NCBI RefSeq assembly: GCF_002504165.1
Contig: NZ_CP021404.1
Span: 1,612,001 to 1,676,000, forward strand
Source of the DNA: Pacificitalea manganoxidans
GTDB lineage: Bacteria; Pseudomonadota; Alphaproteobacteria; Rhodobacterales; Rhodobacteraceae
Reading direction: 5' to 3'
Length of the DNA stretch: 64,000 bases
Position numbers and translations under genes: made by a program. The notes beneath the pieces were generated by a model. The model ran no database searches. It was not told the origin of the DNA and saw only the letters and a program-made list of their open reading frames with translations. The number at the start of each line of letters is the position of its first letter. The stretch's first letter is position 1. Shown here one piece after another: positions 39,707 through 48,217 of the stretch.

Positions 39707-40162
39707 ATGCCCGCCACCACAACCCTGCCGCCGCACCATACCCGCCCGACGCCCGCCCCGGATACCACGGCCCGCAAGCGTATGCCGCCCGATGCCGCTG
39801 CTGACCTTGCCCGGATCGAGAAACTCGCGCGGCTTCTCGATGCGCGATACGGGGTGCCCGGCACGCGGTTCCGCTTTGGTTTGGATTCTCTGGTGGGGCT
39901 TATCCCCGGGATCGGGGATACGCTGACGCTGCTGCCGTCGGCGTGGATGGTCTGGCGGGCGCATCAGCATGGCCTGCCCAAGAGCAAACTGGCACGGATG
40001 GGGATCAATACCGGTCTCGATTATGCCATCGGGCTGGTGCCGGTGATTGGCGATCTGGTCGATTTCGGGTTCAAGGCGAACCTGCGCAATGCCGCGATTC
40101 TGCGCGAACATCTGGAAGCACGCGCAGCCTCTGACATGGCGCGGGACGTGACGCCGGGCTAG
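39707..40162 (+). CDS. DUF4112 domain protein
   Basis: A 151-residue small membrane-associated protein of the DUF4112 family, function unknown. The conserved core is FRFGLDSLVGLIPGIGDTL and LDYAIGLVPVIGDLVDFGFKAN (residues about 55-130), two related Gly/Pro-containing hydrophobic hairpins. The N-terminal 35 residues are Pro/Thr-rich. AAAGGAG precedes the ATG. The last four bases overlap the end of a convergent small gene. Confidence 0.85.
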   Translation: MPATTTLPPHHTRPTPAPDTTARKRMPPDAAADLARIEKLARLLDARYGVPGTRFRFGLDSLVGLIPGIGDTLTLLPSAWMVWRAHQHGLPKSKLARMGINTGLDYAIGLVPVIGDLVDFGFKANLRNAAILREHLEARAASDMARDVTPG

Positions 40163-40407
40163 TCGGCGCTTTCGTCCGCTGCGCCTGCGGCGGTCTCCGG
40201 CACCAACTGCGCCAGCAGCGCGCGTCCCCGTGCTTCTGCCCGGCGGACGCGGATCTGGGTCATGAACGCTTCTTGCAGGGTGGTCGAGGTCGCGCCGATG
40301 CCCTTGGAAATCTCGTCCACCAGATCATCGTTTTTCGCGCGTGCCTCGGCGGCCAGCACATCCTGTGCCAGCTTGTCAGCGATCTGGGTGAGGATATCGG
40401 TTGCCAT
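40159..40407 (-). CDS. Small helical hypothetical protein
   Basis: An 82-residue protein I cannot assign. It starts MATDILTQIADKLAQDVL after a TGAGGCG ribosome site. It is charged, amphipathic and helical, followed by an Arg/Ala-rich helix (RVRRAEARGRALLAQL) and an acidic tail. It is the last gene of a three-gene minus-strand run, 7 bases after the HD-domain gene, so co-expression is likely. Confidence 0.6.
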   Translation of the reverse strand: MATDILTQIADKLAQDVLAAEARAKNDDLVDEISKGIGATSTTLQEAFMTQIRVRRAEARGRALLAQLVPETAAGAADESAD

Positions 40408-40414
40408 CTGCGCC

Positions 40415-41041
40415 TCAGGCCAAGTCGTCGCGGCCACGCGCCGCGAACCACGGGCGCACAAGTCCGGCGACATGGGTCCAGAGATCCGGCGCGCCGCGCG
40501 CGACCTTATCGCCGACCCGTGTCACGATCTGGGACCAGCGCACGTCGTAATCGACCCAGCTGCCCCCGTCATTGGCAAGGTTCTGCAACAGCGGCACGAC
40601 ACGGTCGAGCGACTTTGCAAACACCGCATCCGCGCTTTCGGCGGCTTCGAATTCGTCCCACAGCGCGCGAAACTCGGCGCCCTGCTCAGCGGGCAGAAGC
40701 CCGAACAAGCGGTCGGCGGCGGCCTGTTCGGCGGCTTCCTGCAAGGCCGGGTCGAGATCCAGATGAATGGGCGTGTCGCCTGCGTCGATCTCCACCAGAT
40801 CATGCAGCAGCAGCATCCGGATCACCCGGTCGATCTGCACACCGGACCCGGCCTGCCCGGCGAGGGTCAGTGCATAGAGCGCCGCGTGCCAGCTATGCTC
40901 CGCGCTGTTTTCGAAACGGGAGCCATCGCAGAGGCGCGAGGCCCGCAGCACGGCCTTCAGACGGTCAGCTTCGACCAGAAACCGCAACTGGGCGGTGAGA
41001 TCCGGCGTCTCGACGGCGGGAGAGAATGCACCTTCCGCCAC
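40415..41041 (-). CDS. HD-domain phosphohydrolase (YfbR/HDDC2-like)
   Basis: A 208-residue HD-superfamily protein resembling 5'-deoxynucleotidases of the YfbR/HDDC2 type. Metal ligands are in ENSAEHSWHAALYAL (His), RMLLLHDLVEIDAGDT (His-Asp) and a later Asp in KSLDRVVPLLQN. The likely activity is dephosphorylation of nucleoside monophosphates. The start is a GTG at 41041, two bases after the upstream hydrolase stop, which implies translational coupling. Confidence 0.85.
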   Translation of the reverse strand: MAEGAFSPAVETPDLTAQLRFLVEADRLKAVLRASRLCDGSRFENSAEHSWHAALYALTLAGQAGSGVQIDRVIRMLLLHDLVEIDAGDTPIHLDLDPALQEAAEQAAADRLFGLLPAEQGAEFRALWDEFEAAESADAVFAKSLDRVVPLLQNLANDGGSWVDYDVRWSQIVTRVGDKVARGAPDLWTHVAGLVRPWFAARGRDDLA

Positions 41042-41043
41042 GA

Positions 41044-41697
41044 TTAGCGCGTGGTCTCTGTCAGGCGCCGCCGGACATAGCCGTCGACGGTTTCCAGCAT
41101 CGGGGACATGTGCGGATCTTCAAAGAAGTGCCCGGCACCTTCGACCTCATGATGGGTGATGGTGATGCCCTTCTGCTCATGCAGCTTGCCCACCAGCGAA
41201 TGAGTGTCCTTCGGCGGGGCAACGCGGTCGGCGGTGCCGTTGAGGATCAACCCGGAGGAGGGGCAGGGCGCAAGGAACGAGAAGTCATACATATTGGCGG
41301 GCGGCGACACGGACACGAACCCGGTGATTTCGGGGCGGCGCATCAGCAACTGCATCCCGATCCACGCCCCAAAGGAGAAACCCGCGACCCAGCAATGTTT
41401 CGCGTTCTGGTTCATCGATTGCAGGTAATCGAGCGCGGAGGCCGCATCGGACAGTTCGCCCACACCCTGATCGTATTCACCCTGACTGCGCCCGACACCG
41501 CGGAAGTTGAACCGCAGCACGGTGAAGCCCATGTTATAGAAGGTGTAATGCAGGTTGTAGACGACGCGGTTGTTCATCGTCCCGCCAAACTGCGGATGCG
41601 GATGCAGAATGATGGCGATCGGCGAGTCCTTGGTCTTCTGGGGGTGGTACCGGCCTTCAAGCCGGCCCTCGGGTCCGGGAAAGATAACCTCGGGCAT
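41044..41697 (-). CDS. Alpha/beta hydrolase (COG2945-like)
   Basis: A 217-residue serine hydrolase. It has an oxyanion/strand block IILHPHPQFGGTMNN, then LRFNFRGVGRSQGEYD, the nucleophile elbow VAGFSFGAWIG and the catalytic His in GAGHFFEDP. The substrate is unknown. It is first in an operon with the HD phosphohydrolase and a small protein. It is divergent from iscR across a 307-base gap. Confidence 0.87.
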   Translation of the reverse strand: MPEVIFPGPEGRLEGRYHPQKTKDSPIAIILHPHPQFGGTMNNRVVYNLHYTFYNMGFTVLRFNFRGVGRSQGEYDQGVGELSDAASALDYLQSMNQNAKHCWVAGFSFGAWIGMQLLMRRPEITGFVSVSPPANMYDFSFLAPCPSSGLILNGTADRVAPPKDTHSLVGKLHEQKGITITHHEVEGAGHFFEDPHMSPMLETVDGYVRRRLTETTR

Positions 41698-42004
41698 CCG
41701 TACTCGCTCTCTTTTCTTGCGCGGCCAGACCCGCAGCGTGGCGCTGCTCGCGTCAGTGTTGACGGGCCGGGACGGTCTATCTAGAACAGTTCTAATTTCA
41801 TCGGTCGGACCGATGGCAGGGCCTTTGCGAGTTAAGTTGTCACAGGGCTCGCGTCAATGGTCTGGCGGGGGTCGGGCGATCCTTCGGGCTTTCCGCGTGC
41901 CTTTCGGCGCGCAGGTCCAAGGGGAATGGCCGGACTTTCGTCGCATTGGCTAAAACAGGCGGGCGGTGCTGCGACCGCCGCAACACACAGGTTGAGGGCG
42001 GAAC
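41698..42004. promoter_or_regulatory. iscR-suf promoter region
   Basis: A gene-free 307-base region between the divergent hydrolase and iscR. It holds an Irr-box-like palindrome at 41780-41796 and, further right, AT-richer TTTGCGAGTTAAGTTGTCAC (41822-41841), where a promoter or IscR site could lie. I could not fix a -35/-10 pair. Confidence 0.55.
41780..41796. promoter_or_regulatory. Irr-box / iron control element upstream of iscR
   Basis: TCTAGAA-CAG-TTCTAAT: an inverted repeat matching the alphaproteobacterial iron control element TTTAGAA-N3-TTCTAAA at 12 of 14 arm positions. It lies 209 bases before iscR. Irr is the heme- and iron-responsive regulator in this group, and suf genes are among its known or predicted targets. 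Confidence 0.65.
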
Positions 42005-42463
42005 ATGAAGCTGAGCACAAAGGGCCGTTACGCGATGGTCGCCCTTGCCGATCTGGCGCTGGAATCGAAATCCGGTCTGGTGACGCTGGGCGAGATCAGC
42101 AAGCGGCAGAATATCTCGCTGGCCTATCTGGAACAGTTGTTCGTGAAGCTGCGCCGCGCAAAGCTGGTCGAGAGCGTCCGGGGGCCGGGCGGCGGCTACA
42201 GGCTCAGCCGCTCCGCCGATGAAATCCGCGTGTCGGAAATTCTCGAAGCGGTGGATGAAACCGTCAGCGCCATGCATCGCGGGGCCGGGGCTTCGGGTCT
42301 CGTTTCCGGCAGCCGGGCGCAATCGCTGACCAATCGTCTGTGGGAGGGTTTTTCGGCGCATGTCTATGTGTTTTTGCACCAGACGCGTCTGTCCGACGTG
42401 ATCGGCAACAGCCTTGCTCCCTGTCCGGCGGTGCCCTCGTTGTTTGAGCTGGTGGACGAATAA
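42005..42463 (+). CDS. iscR: Rrf2-family iron-sulfur regulator IscR
   Basis: A 152-residue Rrf2 regulator heading the suf operon. The winged-helix N-terminus (MKLSTKGRYAMVALADLAL, then QNISLAYLEQLFVKLR, GPGGGYRL) is canonical. The usual three-cysteine cluster loop (about residues 90-106) contains no cysteine; the only cysteine is Cys140 near the C-terminus. This matches the unusual IscR described from Rhodobacter sphaeroides, which still binds an iron-sulfur cluster. It is likely a repressor of this operon. The next gene starts 2 bases after the stop. Confidence 0.93.
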   Translation: MKLSTKGRYAMVALADLALESKSGLVTLGEISKRQNISLAYLEQLFVKLRRAKLVESVRGPGGGYRLSRSADEIRVSEILEAVDETVSAMHRGAGASGLVSGSRAQSLTNRLWEGFSAHVYVFLHQTRLSDVIGNSLAPCPAVPSLFELVDE

Positions 42464-42465
42464 TC

Positions 42466-43542
42466 ATGGTCCGCACCCGCGCCTATCTGGACTGGAACGC
42501 CACGACGCCCCTGCGGGCCGAGGCTCGCGCCGCGATGATCGCGGCGATGGACATCGTGGGCAATCCGTCCTCGGTCCATGCCGAAGGTCGCGCGGCGAAG
42601 GCCTTGGTCGAGAAATCCCGTGGGCAGATCGCCGAGGCCTTCGGTGCCGATGGGGCGGATATCGTTTTTACCAGTTCCGCCACCGAAGCGGCGGCGCTCG
42701 CGCTCGAGGGGCGCGATCTGGCGGCTGCGGGGATCGAGCATGACGCGGTCGGCGCGTGGACTGCGCCCTCTCTTGTCGTGGATGCTGCCGGGGCGGTCAC
42801 CGTGCCTGATCCGGCCCGTGCGACGCTGCAACTTGCCAATTCGGAAACCGGCGTGGTGCAGACCTTGCCCGATGGGCTGGCGGTGTCGGACATGACCCAA
42901 GCCTTTGGCAAGCTGCCTTTGGCGTTCAACTGGACCGGCGCGCAGATGGCGCTCATTTCGGCGCATAAGCTGGGCGGGCCAAAAGGCATCGGCGCACTGG
43001 TTTTGCGCCGGGGCACCGATCTGGCGCCGCGCATCCGGGGCGGCGGGCAGGAGATGGGCCGCCGCTCGGGCACCGAAAACGTCATCGGCATCGCCGGTTT
43101 CGCCGCTGCGGCGCAGGCGGCGATGCGCGATCTGGAGAGCGGCGTTTGGGAACGGGTTGCGCAATTTAGAAATATTCTAGAAAAGGCGCTGGAATCCGAG
43201 TCAAAGGAGATTATTTTGGTCGGGAAAGGCACCGATGGTGCGGCAGGGTCCGGGGCAGCGCAGCGTTTGCCCAACACCAGCTGCATCGCGGTGCCGGGAT
43301 GGAAGGGCGAAACCCAGGTCATGCAGATGGACCTTGCCGGGTTCGCCATTTCCGCCGGGTCGGCCTGTTCCAGTGGCAAGGTTCGCGCCAGCCGGGTGTT
43401 GCAGGCCATGGGCCACGACGACACGACCGCTGCCAGCGCCATCCGGGTCTCACTCGGCCCGGACACGACAGAAAACGAGGTCCACCGCTTCGCCGAGGCG
43501 TGGATCGCTCAATATCGCAAGTATTGCGCCCGCGCGGCGTGA
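42466..43542 (+). CDS. Cysteine desulfurase, IscS/NifS-like (short form)
   Basis: A 358-residue group I cysteine desulfurase taking sulfur from cysteine for cluster assembly. It is shorter than typical IscS (about 400). The PLP lysine is in LISAHKLGGPKG, the catalytic cysteine in SAGSACSSGKV, and the residues of IEHDAV and SDMTQAFGK fill the usual His and Asp/Gln roles. The region between GIEHDAV and ANSETGVVQ is compressed. An AT-rich stretch with rare codons and an Irr-box-like palindrome lies at 43160-43225. Confidence 0.9.
   Translation: MVRTRAYLDWNATTPLRAEARAAMIAAMDIVGNPSSVHAEGRAAKALVEKSRGQIAEAFGADGADIVFTSSATEAAALALEGRDLAAAGIEHDAVGAWTAPSLVVDAAGAVTVPDPARATLQLANSETGVVQTLPDGLAVSDMTQAFGKLPLAFNWTGAQMALISAHKLGGPKGIGALVLRRGTDLAPRIRGGGQEMGRRSGTENVIGIAGFAAAAQAAMRDLESGVWERVAQFRNILEKALESESKEIILVGKGTDGAAGSGAAQRLPNTSCIAVPGWKGETQVMQMDLAGFAISAGSACSSGKVRASRVLQAMGHDDTTAASAIRVSLGPDTTENEVHRFAEAWIAQYRKYCARAA
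43165..43181. promoter_or_regulatory. Irr-box-like palindrome inside the cysteine desulfurase gene
   Basis: TTTAGAA-ATA-TTCTAGA matches the iron control element at 13 of 14 arm positions, better than the site upstream of iscR. It is read in frame as TTT AGA AAT ATT CTA GAA, codons that are rare elsewhere in this GC-rich window. It lies 415 bases before sufB. Confidence 0.45.
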
Positions 43543-43595
43543 TGCGGATGCCGGTCCCGGTTTTCCGGTCCGGCCAGTAAGAGGAACGCGTCAAC

Positions 43596-45119
43596 ATGAC
43601 CGCATTGGACAAGGACCTGGAGGTCCGCGAAGGCGTCGATCGCGAGACGGTCGAAACCGTTCAGTCGATGGGCACCTACAAATACGGCTGGAACACTGAC
43701 ATCGAGATGGAATATGCCCCCAAAGGCGTGAACGAGGACATCGTTCGTCTGATCTCGGAAAAGAACGAAGAGCCGCAGTGGATGACCGACTGGCGGCTTG
43801 AGGCGTTCGCCCGCTGGAAACAAATGGAAGAGCCCGATTGGGCGATGGTCGACTATCCCAAGCTCGACTACCAAGACCAGTATTACTACGCCAAGCCCAA
43901 GAGCATGGCGGAAAAGCCCAAGTCGCTGGACGAGGTCGACCCCAAGCTGCTCGCCACCTATGAAAAACTGGGCATCCCGCTGAAGGAACAGATGATCCTC
44001 GCCGGTGTCGAAGGGGCCGAAAACGCCCCCGCCGAAGGCCGCAAGGTCGCGGTGGACGCGGTGTTCGACAGTGTCTCCGTCGGCACGACTTTCCAGAAGG
44101 AACTGGCTAAGGCCGGTGTCATCTTCTGCTCGATCTCCGAGGCGATCCGCGAGCATCCGGAACTGGTCAAGAAATACCTCGGCTCCGTCGTGCCGCAGAG
44201 CGACAATTTCTTTGCCACGCTGAACTCGGCGGTCTTCTCTGACGGGTCGTTCGTCTATGTGCCGCCGGGCGTGCGCTGCCCGATGGAACTGTCGACCTAT
44301 TTCCGCATCAATGCCGAAAACACCGGTCAGTTCGAGCGGACGCTGATCATCGCCGACAAGGGCAGCTATGTCAGCTACCTCGAAGGCTGCACCGCCCCGC
44401 AGCGGGACACCGCTCAGCTTCACGCCGCCGTGGTGGAAATCGTCGCGCTGGAGGATGCGGAGGTCAAATATTCGACCGTGCAGAACTGGTTCCCCGGCGA
44501 TGAGAACGGCAAGGGCGGGATCTACAACTTCGTCACCAAGCGCGCCGATTGCCGCGAGGCGCGGGCCAAGGTGATGTGGACGCAGGTTGAAACCGGCTCC
44601 GCGATCACTTGGAAATACCCGTCCTGCATCCTGCGTGGCGATGACAGCCAAGGCGAGTTCTATTCGATCGCCATCGCCAACAACATGCAGCAGGCGGATA
44701 CCGGCACCAAGATGATCCATCTGGGCAAGAACACCAAGTCGCGCATCGTGTCCAAGGGCATCAGCGCGGGCCGGGCGCAGAACACCTATCGCGGGCTGGT
44801 TTCGATGCATGCGAAGGCCACCGACAGCCGCAACTACACCCAGTGTGACAGCTTGCTGATCGGGTCCGATTGCGGCGCGCATACGGTGCCTTATATCGAG
44901 GTCAAGAATAACTCGAGCCGGGTCGAACACGAGGCCACCACCTCCAAGGTCGATGATGACCAGCTGTTCTATTGCCGCCAGCGCGGCATGGACGAGGAAG
45001 AAGCCGTGGCGCTGGTCGTCAACGGGTTCTGCAAGGAGGTGCTGCAAGCGCTGCCGATGGAATTCGCGATGGAAGCGCAGCAGCTTGTCGCGATCTCGCT
45101 CGAAGGGTCGGTGGGCTGA
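43596..45119 (+). CDS. sufB: Fe-S scaffold subunit SufB
   Basis: A 507-residue scaffold protein of the SufBC2D complex on which new Fe-S clusters are built. Conserved stretches include [38 protein letters not shown] (with the cluster-site Cys), [18 protein letters not shown] and [26 protein letters not shown] precedes the ATG. It is 53 bases after the first desulfurase gene. Confidence 0.97.
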   Translation: MTALDKDLEVREGVDRETVETVQSMGTYKYGWNTDIEMEYAPKGVNEDIVRLISEKNEEPQWMTDWRLEAFARWKQMEEPDWAMVDYPKLDYQDQYYYAKPKSMAEKPKSLDEVDPKLLATYEKLGIPLKEQMILAGVEGAENAPAEGRKVAVDAVFDSVSVGTTFQKELAKAGVIFCSISEAIREHPELVKKYLGSVVPQSDNFFATLNSAVFSDGSFVYVPPGVRCPMELSTYFRINAENTGQFERTLIIADKGSYVSYLEGCTAPQRDTAQLHAAVVEIVALEDAEVKYSTVQNWFPGDENGKGGIYNFVTKRADCREARAKVMWTQVETGSAITWKYPSCILRGDDSQGEFYSIAIANNMQQADTGTKMIHLGKNTKSRIVSKGISAGRAQNTYRGLVSMHAKATDSRNYTQCDSLLIGSDCGAHTVPYIEVKNNSSRVEHEATTSKVDDDQLFYCRQRGMDEEEAVALVVNGFCKEVLQALPMEFAMEAQQLVAISLEGSVG

Positions 45120-45196
45120 TCCACCGCCCGTCCAACTGTTCGCATTGCCCCGTCGCCGGGTTCGCGCCCGGCGGCGCCTGACAGGAGACCACGCCG

Positions 45197-45508
45197 ATGA
45201 TTACCACGACCACCAATAGCGTCGAAGGTTACCAGATCGCCGAATATCACGGCATCGTCGTCGGCGAGGCGATCCTCGGCGCCAACGTGTTCCGCGATCT
45301 GTTCGCGCAGGTCACGGATATCATCGGCGGGCGTTCGGGGGCCTATGAGCGCTCGCTGGGCGAGGCTCGGACTACCGCGCTGAACGAATTGCAGGACCGT
45401 GCGGCGGATTTGGGCGCGAACGCGGTCGTGGGCATCGATCTCGACTACGAAGTCATCAACAACATGCTGATGGTTTCGGCCTCCGGAACGGCCGTCACCA
45501 TCGCCTGA
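45197..45508 (+). CDS. YbjQ-family (DUF74, heavy-metal-binding) protein
   Basis: A 103-residue protein of the YbjQ/UPF0145 family: pentameric small proteins with no firm function. It shows the characteristic [37 protein letters not shown] and [18 protein letters not shown] precedes the start. Its place between sufB and sufC, in the same direction with short spacers, implies co-expression with the Fe-S machinery. Confidence 0.88.
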   Translation: MITTTTNSVEGYQIAEYHGIVVGEAILGANVFRDLFAQVTDIIGGRSGAYERSLGEARTTALNELQDRAADLGANAVVGIDLDYEVINNMLMVSASGTAVTIA

Positions 45509-45555
45509 CACATGGGCCGCGCCGCGCGCGCCCGCTAGATACGAAGGTAGAATTC

Positions 45556-46311
45556 ATGCTGGAAATCAAAAACCTGCACGTCAAACTGGAAGAAGAGGAC
45601 AAGCAGATCCTCAAAGGCGTCGACCTGACCGTCGAGGCGGGCAAGGTGCATGCGATCATGGGGCCCAACGGCTCCGGCAAATCGACGCTGTCCTATGTGC
45701 TGTCGGGCCGCGACGGCTATGAGGTGACCGAAGGCTCCGCCACGCTCGGCGGCGAAGACATCCTCGATATGGAACCCGAAGAGCGCGCCGCCGCTGGCCT
45801 GTTCCTTGCGTTCCAGTATCCGGTGGAAATCCCCGGCGTCGGCAACATGACCTTCCTGCGCACCGCCGTGAACGCACAGCGTAAAGCCCGCGGCGAAGAA
45901 GAACTGAGCGCGGGCGACTTCCTCAAGGTCGTGCGCGAGCGTGCCAAGGCGCTGGAAATCGACGCTGACATGCTGAAGCGTCCGGTCAATGTCGGCTTCT
46001 CCGGCGGTGAGAAGAAGCGCAACGAGATCCTGCAAATGGCGATGCTGGAGCCGAAGATGTGCATCCTCGACGAGACCGATAGCGGTCTGGATGTCGATGC
46101 GATGAAACTGGTCGCCGATGGCGTCAACGCGCTGCGCGACGAAGGCCGCGGGTTCCTTGTGATCACGCACTACCAGCGCCTGCTGGATCACATCAAACCC
46201 GATGTCGTCCACATCATGTCCAACGGTCGCATCATCAAGACCGGCGGGCCCGAGTTGGCGCTTGAGGTCGAAAAGAACGGCTATGCCGACCTGAAAGCGG
46301 AGGTGGCCTGA
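45556..46311 (+). CDS. sufC: Fe-S assembly ATPase SufC
   Basis: A 251-residue ABC-type ATPase of the SufBC2D scaffold. Walker A is GPNGSGKSTLSYVLSG, the signature is FSGGEKKRNEILQMAML, and Walker B is PKMCILDETDSGLDVDAM. The length matches the family. GAAGG precedes the ATG, and the stop overlaps the sufD start (TGATGA). Confidence 0.97.
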   Translation: MLEIKNLHVKLEEEDKQILKGVDLTVEAGKVHAIMGPNGSGKSTLSYVLSGRDGYEVTEGSATLGGEDILDMEPEERAAAGLFLAFQYPVEIPGVGNMTFLRTAVNAQRKARGEEELSAGDFLKVVRERAKALEIDADMLKRPVNVGFSGGEKKRNEILQMAMLEPKMCILDETDSGLDVDAMKLVADGVNALRDEGRGFLVITHYQRLLDHIKPDVVHIMSNGRIIKTGGPELALEVEKNGYADLKAEVA

Positions 46312-47618
46312 TGACCGCAGCCACTGAACGCAAACAGGCTCTGGCTCAGCGGCGTCAGGACGTGACCGAAGCGCGCATTGCTGCGCTCGGCACCGTTCCC
46401 GGCGCTGGCTGGCAGGCCCGCCCCCGTGCCGAGGCGCTGTCGCGTCTGCGCGCGATGGGGCTGCCGCAACCGCGTGACGAGTATTGGAAATGGACCCGGC
46501 CTGAGACACTGACTCAGCCCGAGGCCCCGACTGCAGCGACGTTTGACGCCAAAACCGCACCCACATTTGATGCGATCGACCGGCTGACGCTGGCCTTCGT
46601 TGATGGTGTGTTCGATGCCGAAGCCAGCGATCCGCTGGCGCTTGAAGGGATCGAGATCGAACGTCTCGCGACTTCCGAGGCGGATATTCACTGGGCGCAG
46701 GATCTGTATGGCGCGCTGGAAACCGATGGTCAGACCCCGGTCGAGCGCCCGCTTGCCGCGCTGAACAGTGCCTACGCGACTGACGGAATCTTGATCCGGG
46801 TGACCGGTAAACCGTCGAAGCCGGTGAATATTGTCTATCACCACCGCGACGACAGTTCCGACGCCTGCCTGCACCACGTGATCCGCGTGGAGCCGGGTGC
46901 TGCGCTGACCCTGCTGGAGAACGGCCCTGCGGCCGCACGCTTCAATCAGGTGATCGAGGTCGACGTGGCCGAGACCGGCGCGTTCCATCATATCCGCACC
47001 CAAGGCCGCGATCACGAGCGTCGTGCCGCGACGCATATCTTTGCACGCGTTGGTCGGGAGTCTCTTTTCAAGTCGTTCACGCTGACCGCCAATGGCGTGT
47101 TGACCCGGAACGAGGCGGTGATCGACATCATCGGCGACGATGCCTCGGCCCATATTGCCGGTGCGGCGCTGGGGGATGGCGATTTCCTCCATGATGACAC
47201 GGTGTTCATCACCCATGACGCGCTTAATTGCGAAAGCCGTCAGGTGTTCAAGAAGGTGCTGCGCAACGGTGCGAACGGCATTTTCCAAGGCAAGATCTTG
47301 GTGAAACCCGGCGCGCAGAAGACCGATGGCTACCAGATCAGCCAGTCGCTTCTGCTGGATGAGGCGAGCCAGTTCCTTGCCAAGCCGGAGCTGGAGATCT
47401 ACGCCGATGACGTGGCCTGTTCGCATGGCTCCACCTCGGGCGCGATTGATGAAACCGCGCTGTTCTACCTGCGGTCGCGGGGCATCCCCGAGCCGATCGC
47501 GCAGGATCTGATGGTTCTCGCCTTCGTGGCCGAAGCTATTCAGGAAATCGAGGATGAGACCATCGCCGGTGAGATCCTCGCTCAGTTGGAAGGCTGGCTG
47601 TCGCGCCGCCGCGGCTGA
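46311..47618 (+). CDS. sufD: Fe-S scaffold subunit SufD
   Basis: A 435-residue SufB paralogue completing the SufBC2D scaffold. The beta-helix core and C-terminus are typical: HDALNCESRQVFKKVLRN, GIFQGKILVKPGAQKTDGYQ, and the conserved His of ADDVACSHGSTSGAIDE. The N-terminal 140 residues are variable, as usual. It is translationally coupled to sufC and followed by a terminator-like hairpin. Confidence 0.95.
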   Translation: MTAATERKQALAQRRQDVTEARIAALGTVPGAGWQARPRAEALSRLRAMGLPQPRDEYWKWTRPETLTQPEAPTAATFDAKTAPTFDAIDRLTLAFVDGVFDAEASDPLALEGIEIERLATSEADIHWAQDLYGALETDGQTPVERPLAALNSAYATDGILIRVTGKPSKPVNIVYHHRDDSSDACLHHVIRVEPGAALTLLENGPAAARFNQVIEVDVAETGAFHHIRTQGRDHERRAATHIFARVGRESLFKSFTLTANGVLTRNEAVIDIIGDDASAHIAGAALGDGDFLHDDTVFITHDALNCESRQVFKKVLRNGANGIFQGKILVKPGAQKTDGYQISQSLLLDEASQFLAKPELEIYADDVACSHGSTSGAIDETALFYLRSRGIPEPIAQDLMVLAFVAEAIQEIEDETIAGEILAQLEGWLSRRRG

Positions 47619-47639
47619 TCTGGCCTGCGATCTGATCTG

Positions 47640-47674
47640 CCCGCCGCCGCATCCCCCGTGGCGGCGGGTTTTCC
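47640..47674 (+). terminator. Strong hairpin with T tract between sufD and the YIP1 gene
   Basis: CCCGCCGCC (47640-47648) pairs perfectly with GGCGGCGGG (47660-47668), followed by TTTT, 22 bases after the sufD stop. It probably ends part of the transcripts, so the distal YIP1-YIP1-sufS part may be expressed at a lower level. Confidence 0.75.
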
Positions 47675-47687
47675 CGAAAGGCCCGAC

Positions 47688-48185
47688 ATGGCGATCACCA
47701 CCGAAATTCTGCGCAGCTACCGCGCACCGCGCGCCGTCATGCGATCCATTCTTGAGGCGGGCCCGCGCGAAGACCGTGCCATCGCATGGCTGATGAGCGC
47801 CTGCGCCATCCTGTTCGTGGCGCAATGGCCCCGGCTGGCCCGTGAGGCGCATCTGGGCGACACGCCGCTTGACGCGCTGGTGGGAGGTGCCTTTCTTGCG
47901 TTGCTCTTTCTGCTGCCCTTGCTGCTCTATGGCGTTGCCGCGCTGTCGCATCTGATCGCCCGGCTGATGGGCGGGCGCGGCACGTTCTATGGGGCCCGCG
48001 CGGCGTTGTTCTGGACCTTGTTGGCCGTGTCGCCGCTGATGCTGCTGCGGGGGCTGGTTTCCGGGCTAATCGGTCCGGGACCGGCGCTTGTCGCCAGTGA
48101 CGCGATTGTGGCTGCCGGGTTCTTTGCCATCTGGGCCGGCACGCTTTATGAGGCGGAGCGACACCCCCCTGCGGTGCCCGCCTAA
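47688..48185 (+). CDS. YIP1-family membrane protein (first copy)
   Basis: A 165-residue integral membrane protein with about four helices, YIP1-like. It has an N-terminal helical part (ITTEILRSYRAPRAVMRSIL) that lies outside the membrane, then hydrophobic blocks from about residue 35. AAAGG precedes the chosen ATG. Function unknown. It is followed by a second such gene 32 bases later. Confidence 0.75.
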   Translation: MAITTEILRSYRAPRAVMRSILEAGPREDRAIAWLMSACAILFVAQWPRLAREAHLGDTPLDALVGGAFLALLFLLPLLLYGVAALSHLIARLMGGRGTFYGARAALFWTLLAVSPLMLLRGLVSGLIGPGPALVASDAIVAAGFFAIWAGTLYEAERHPPAVPA

Positions 48186-48217
48186 ATCCACCCGATCCCC
48201 CGTATGACGGAACCCCG

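Noticed and set aside
46281-47951. A 556-codon minus-strand open frame opposite sufD
   Set aside because: Antisense shadow of a clear sufD; no ribosome site, no recognisable motif.
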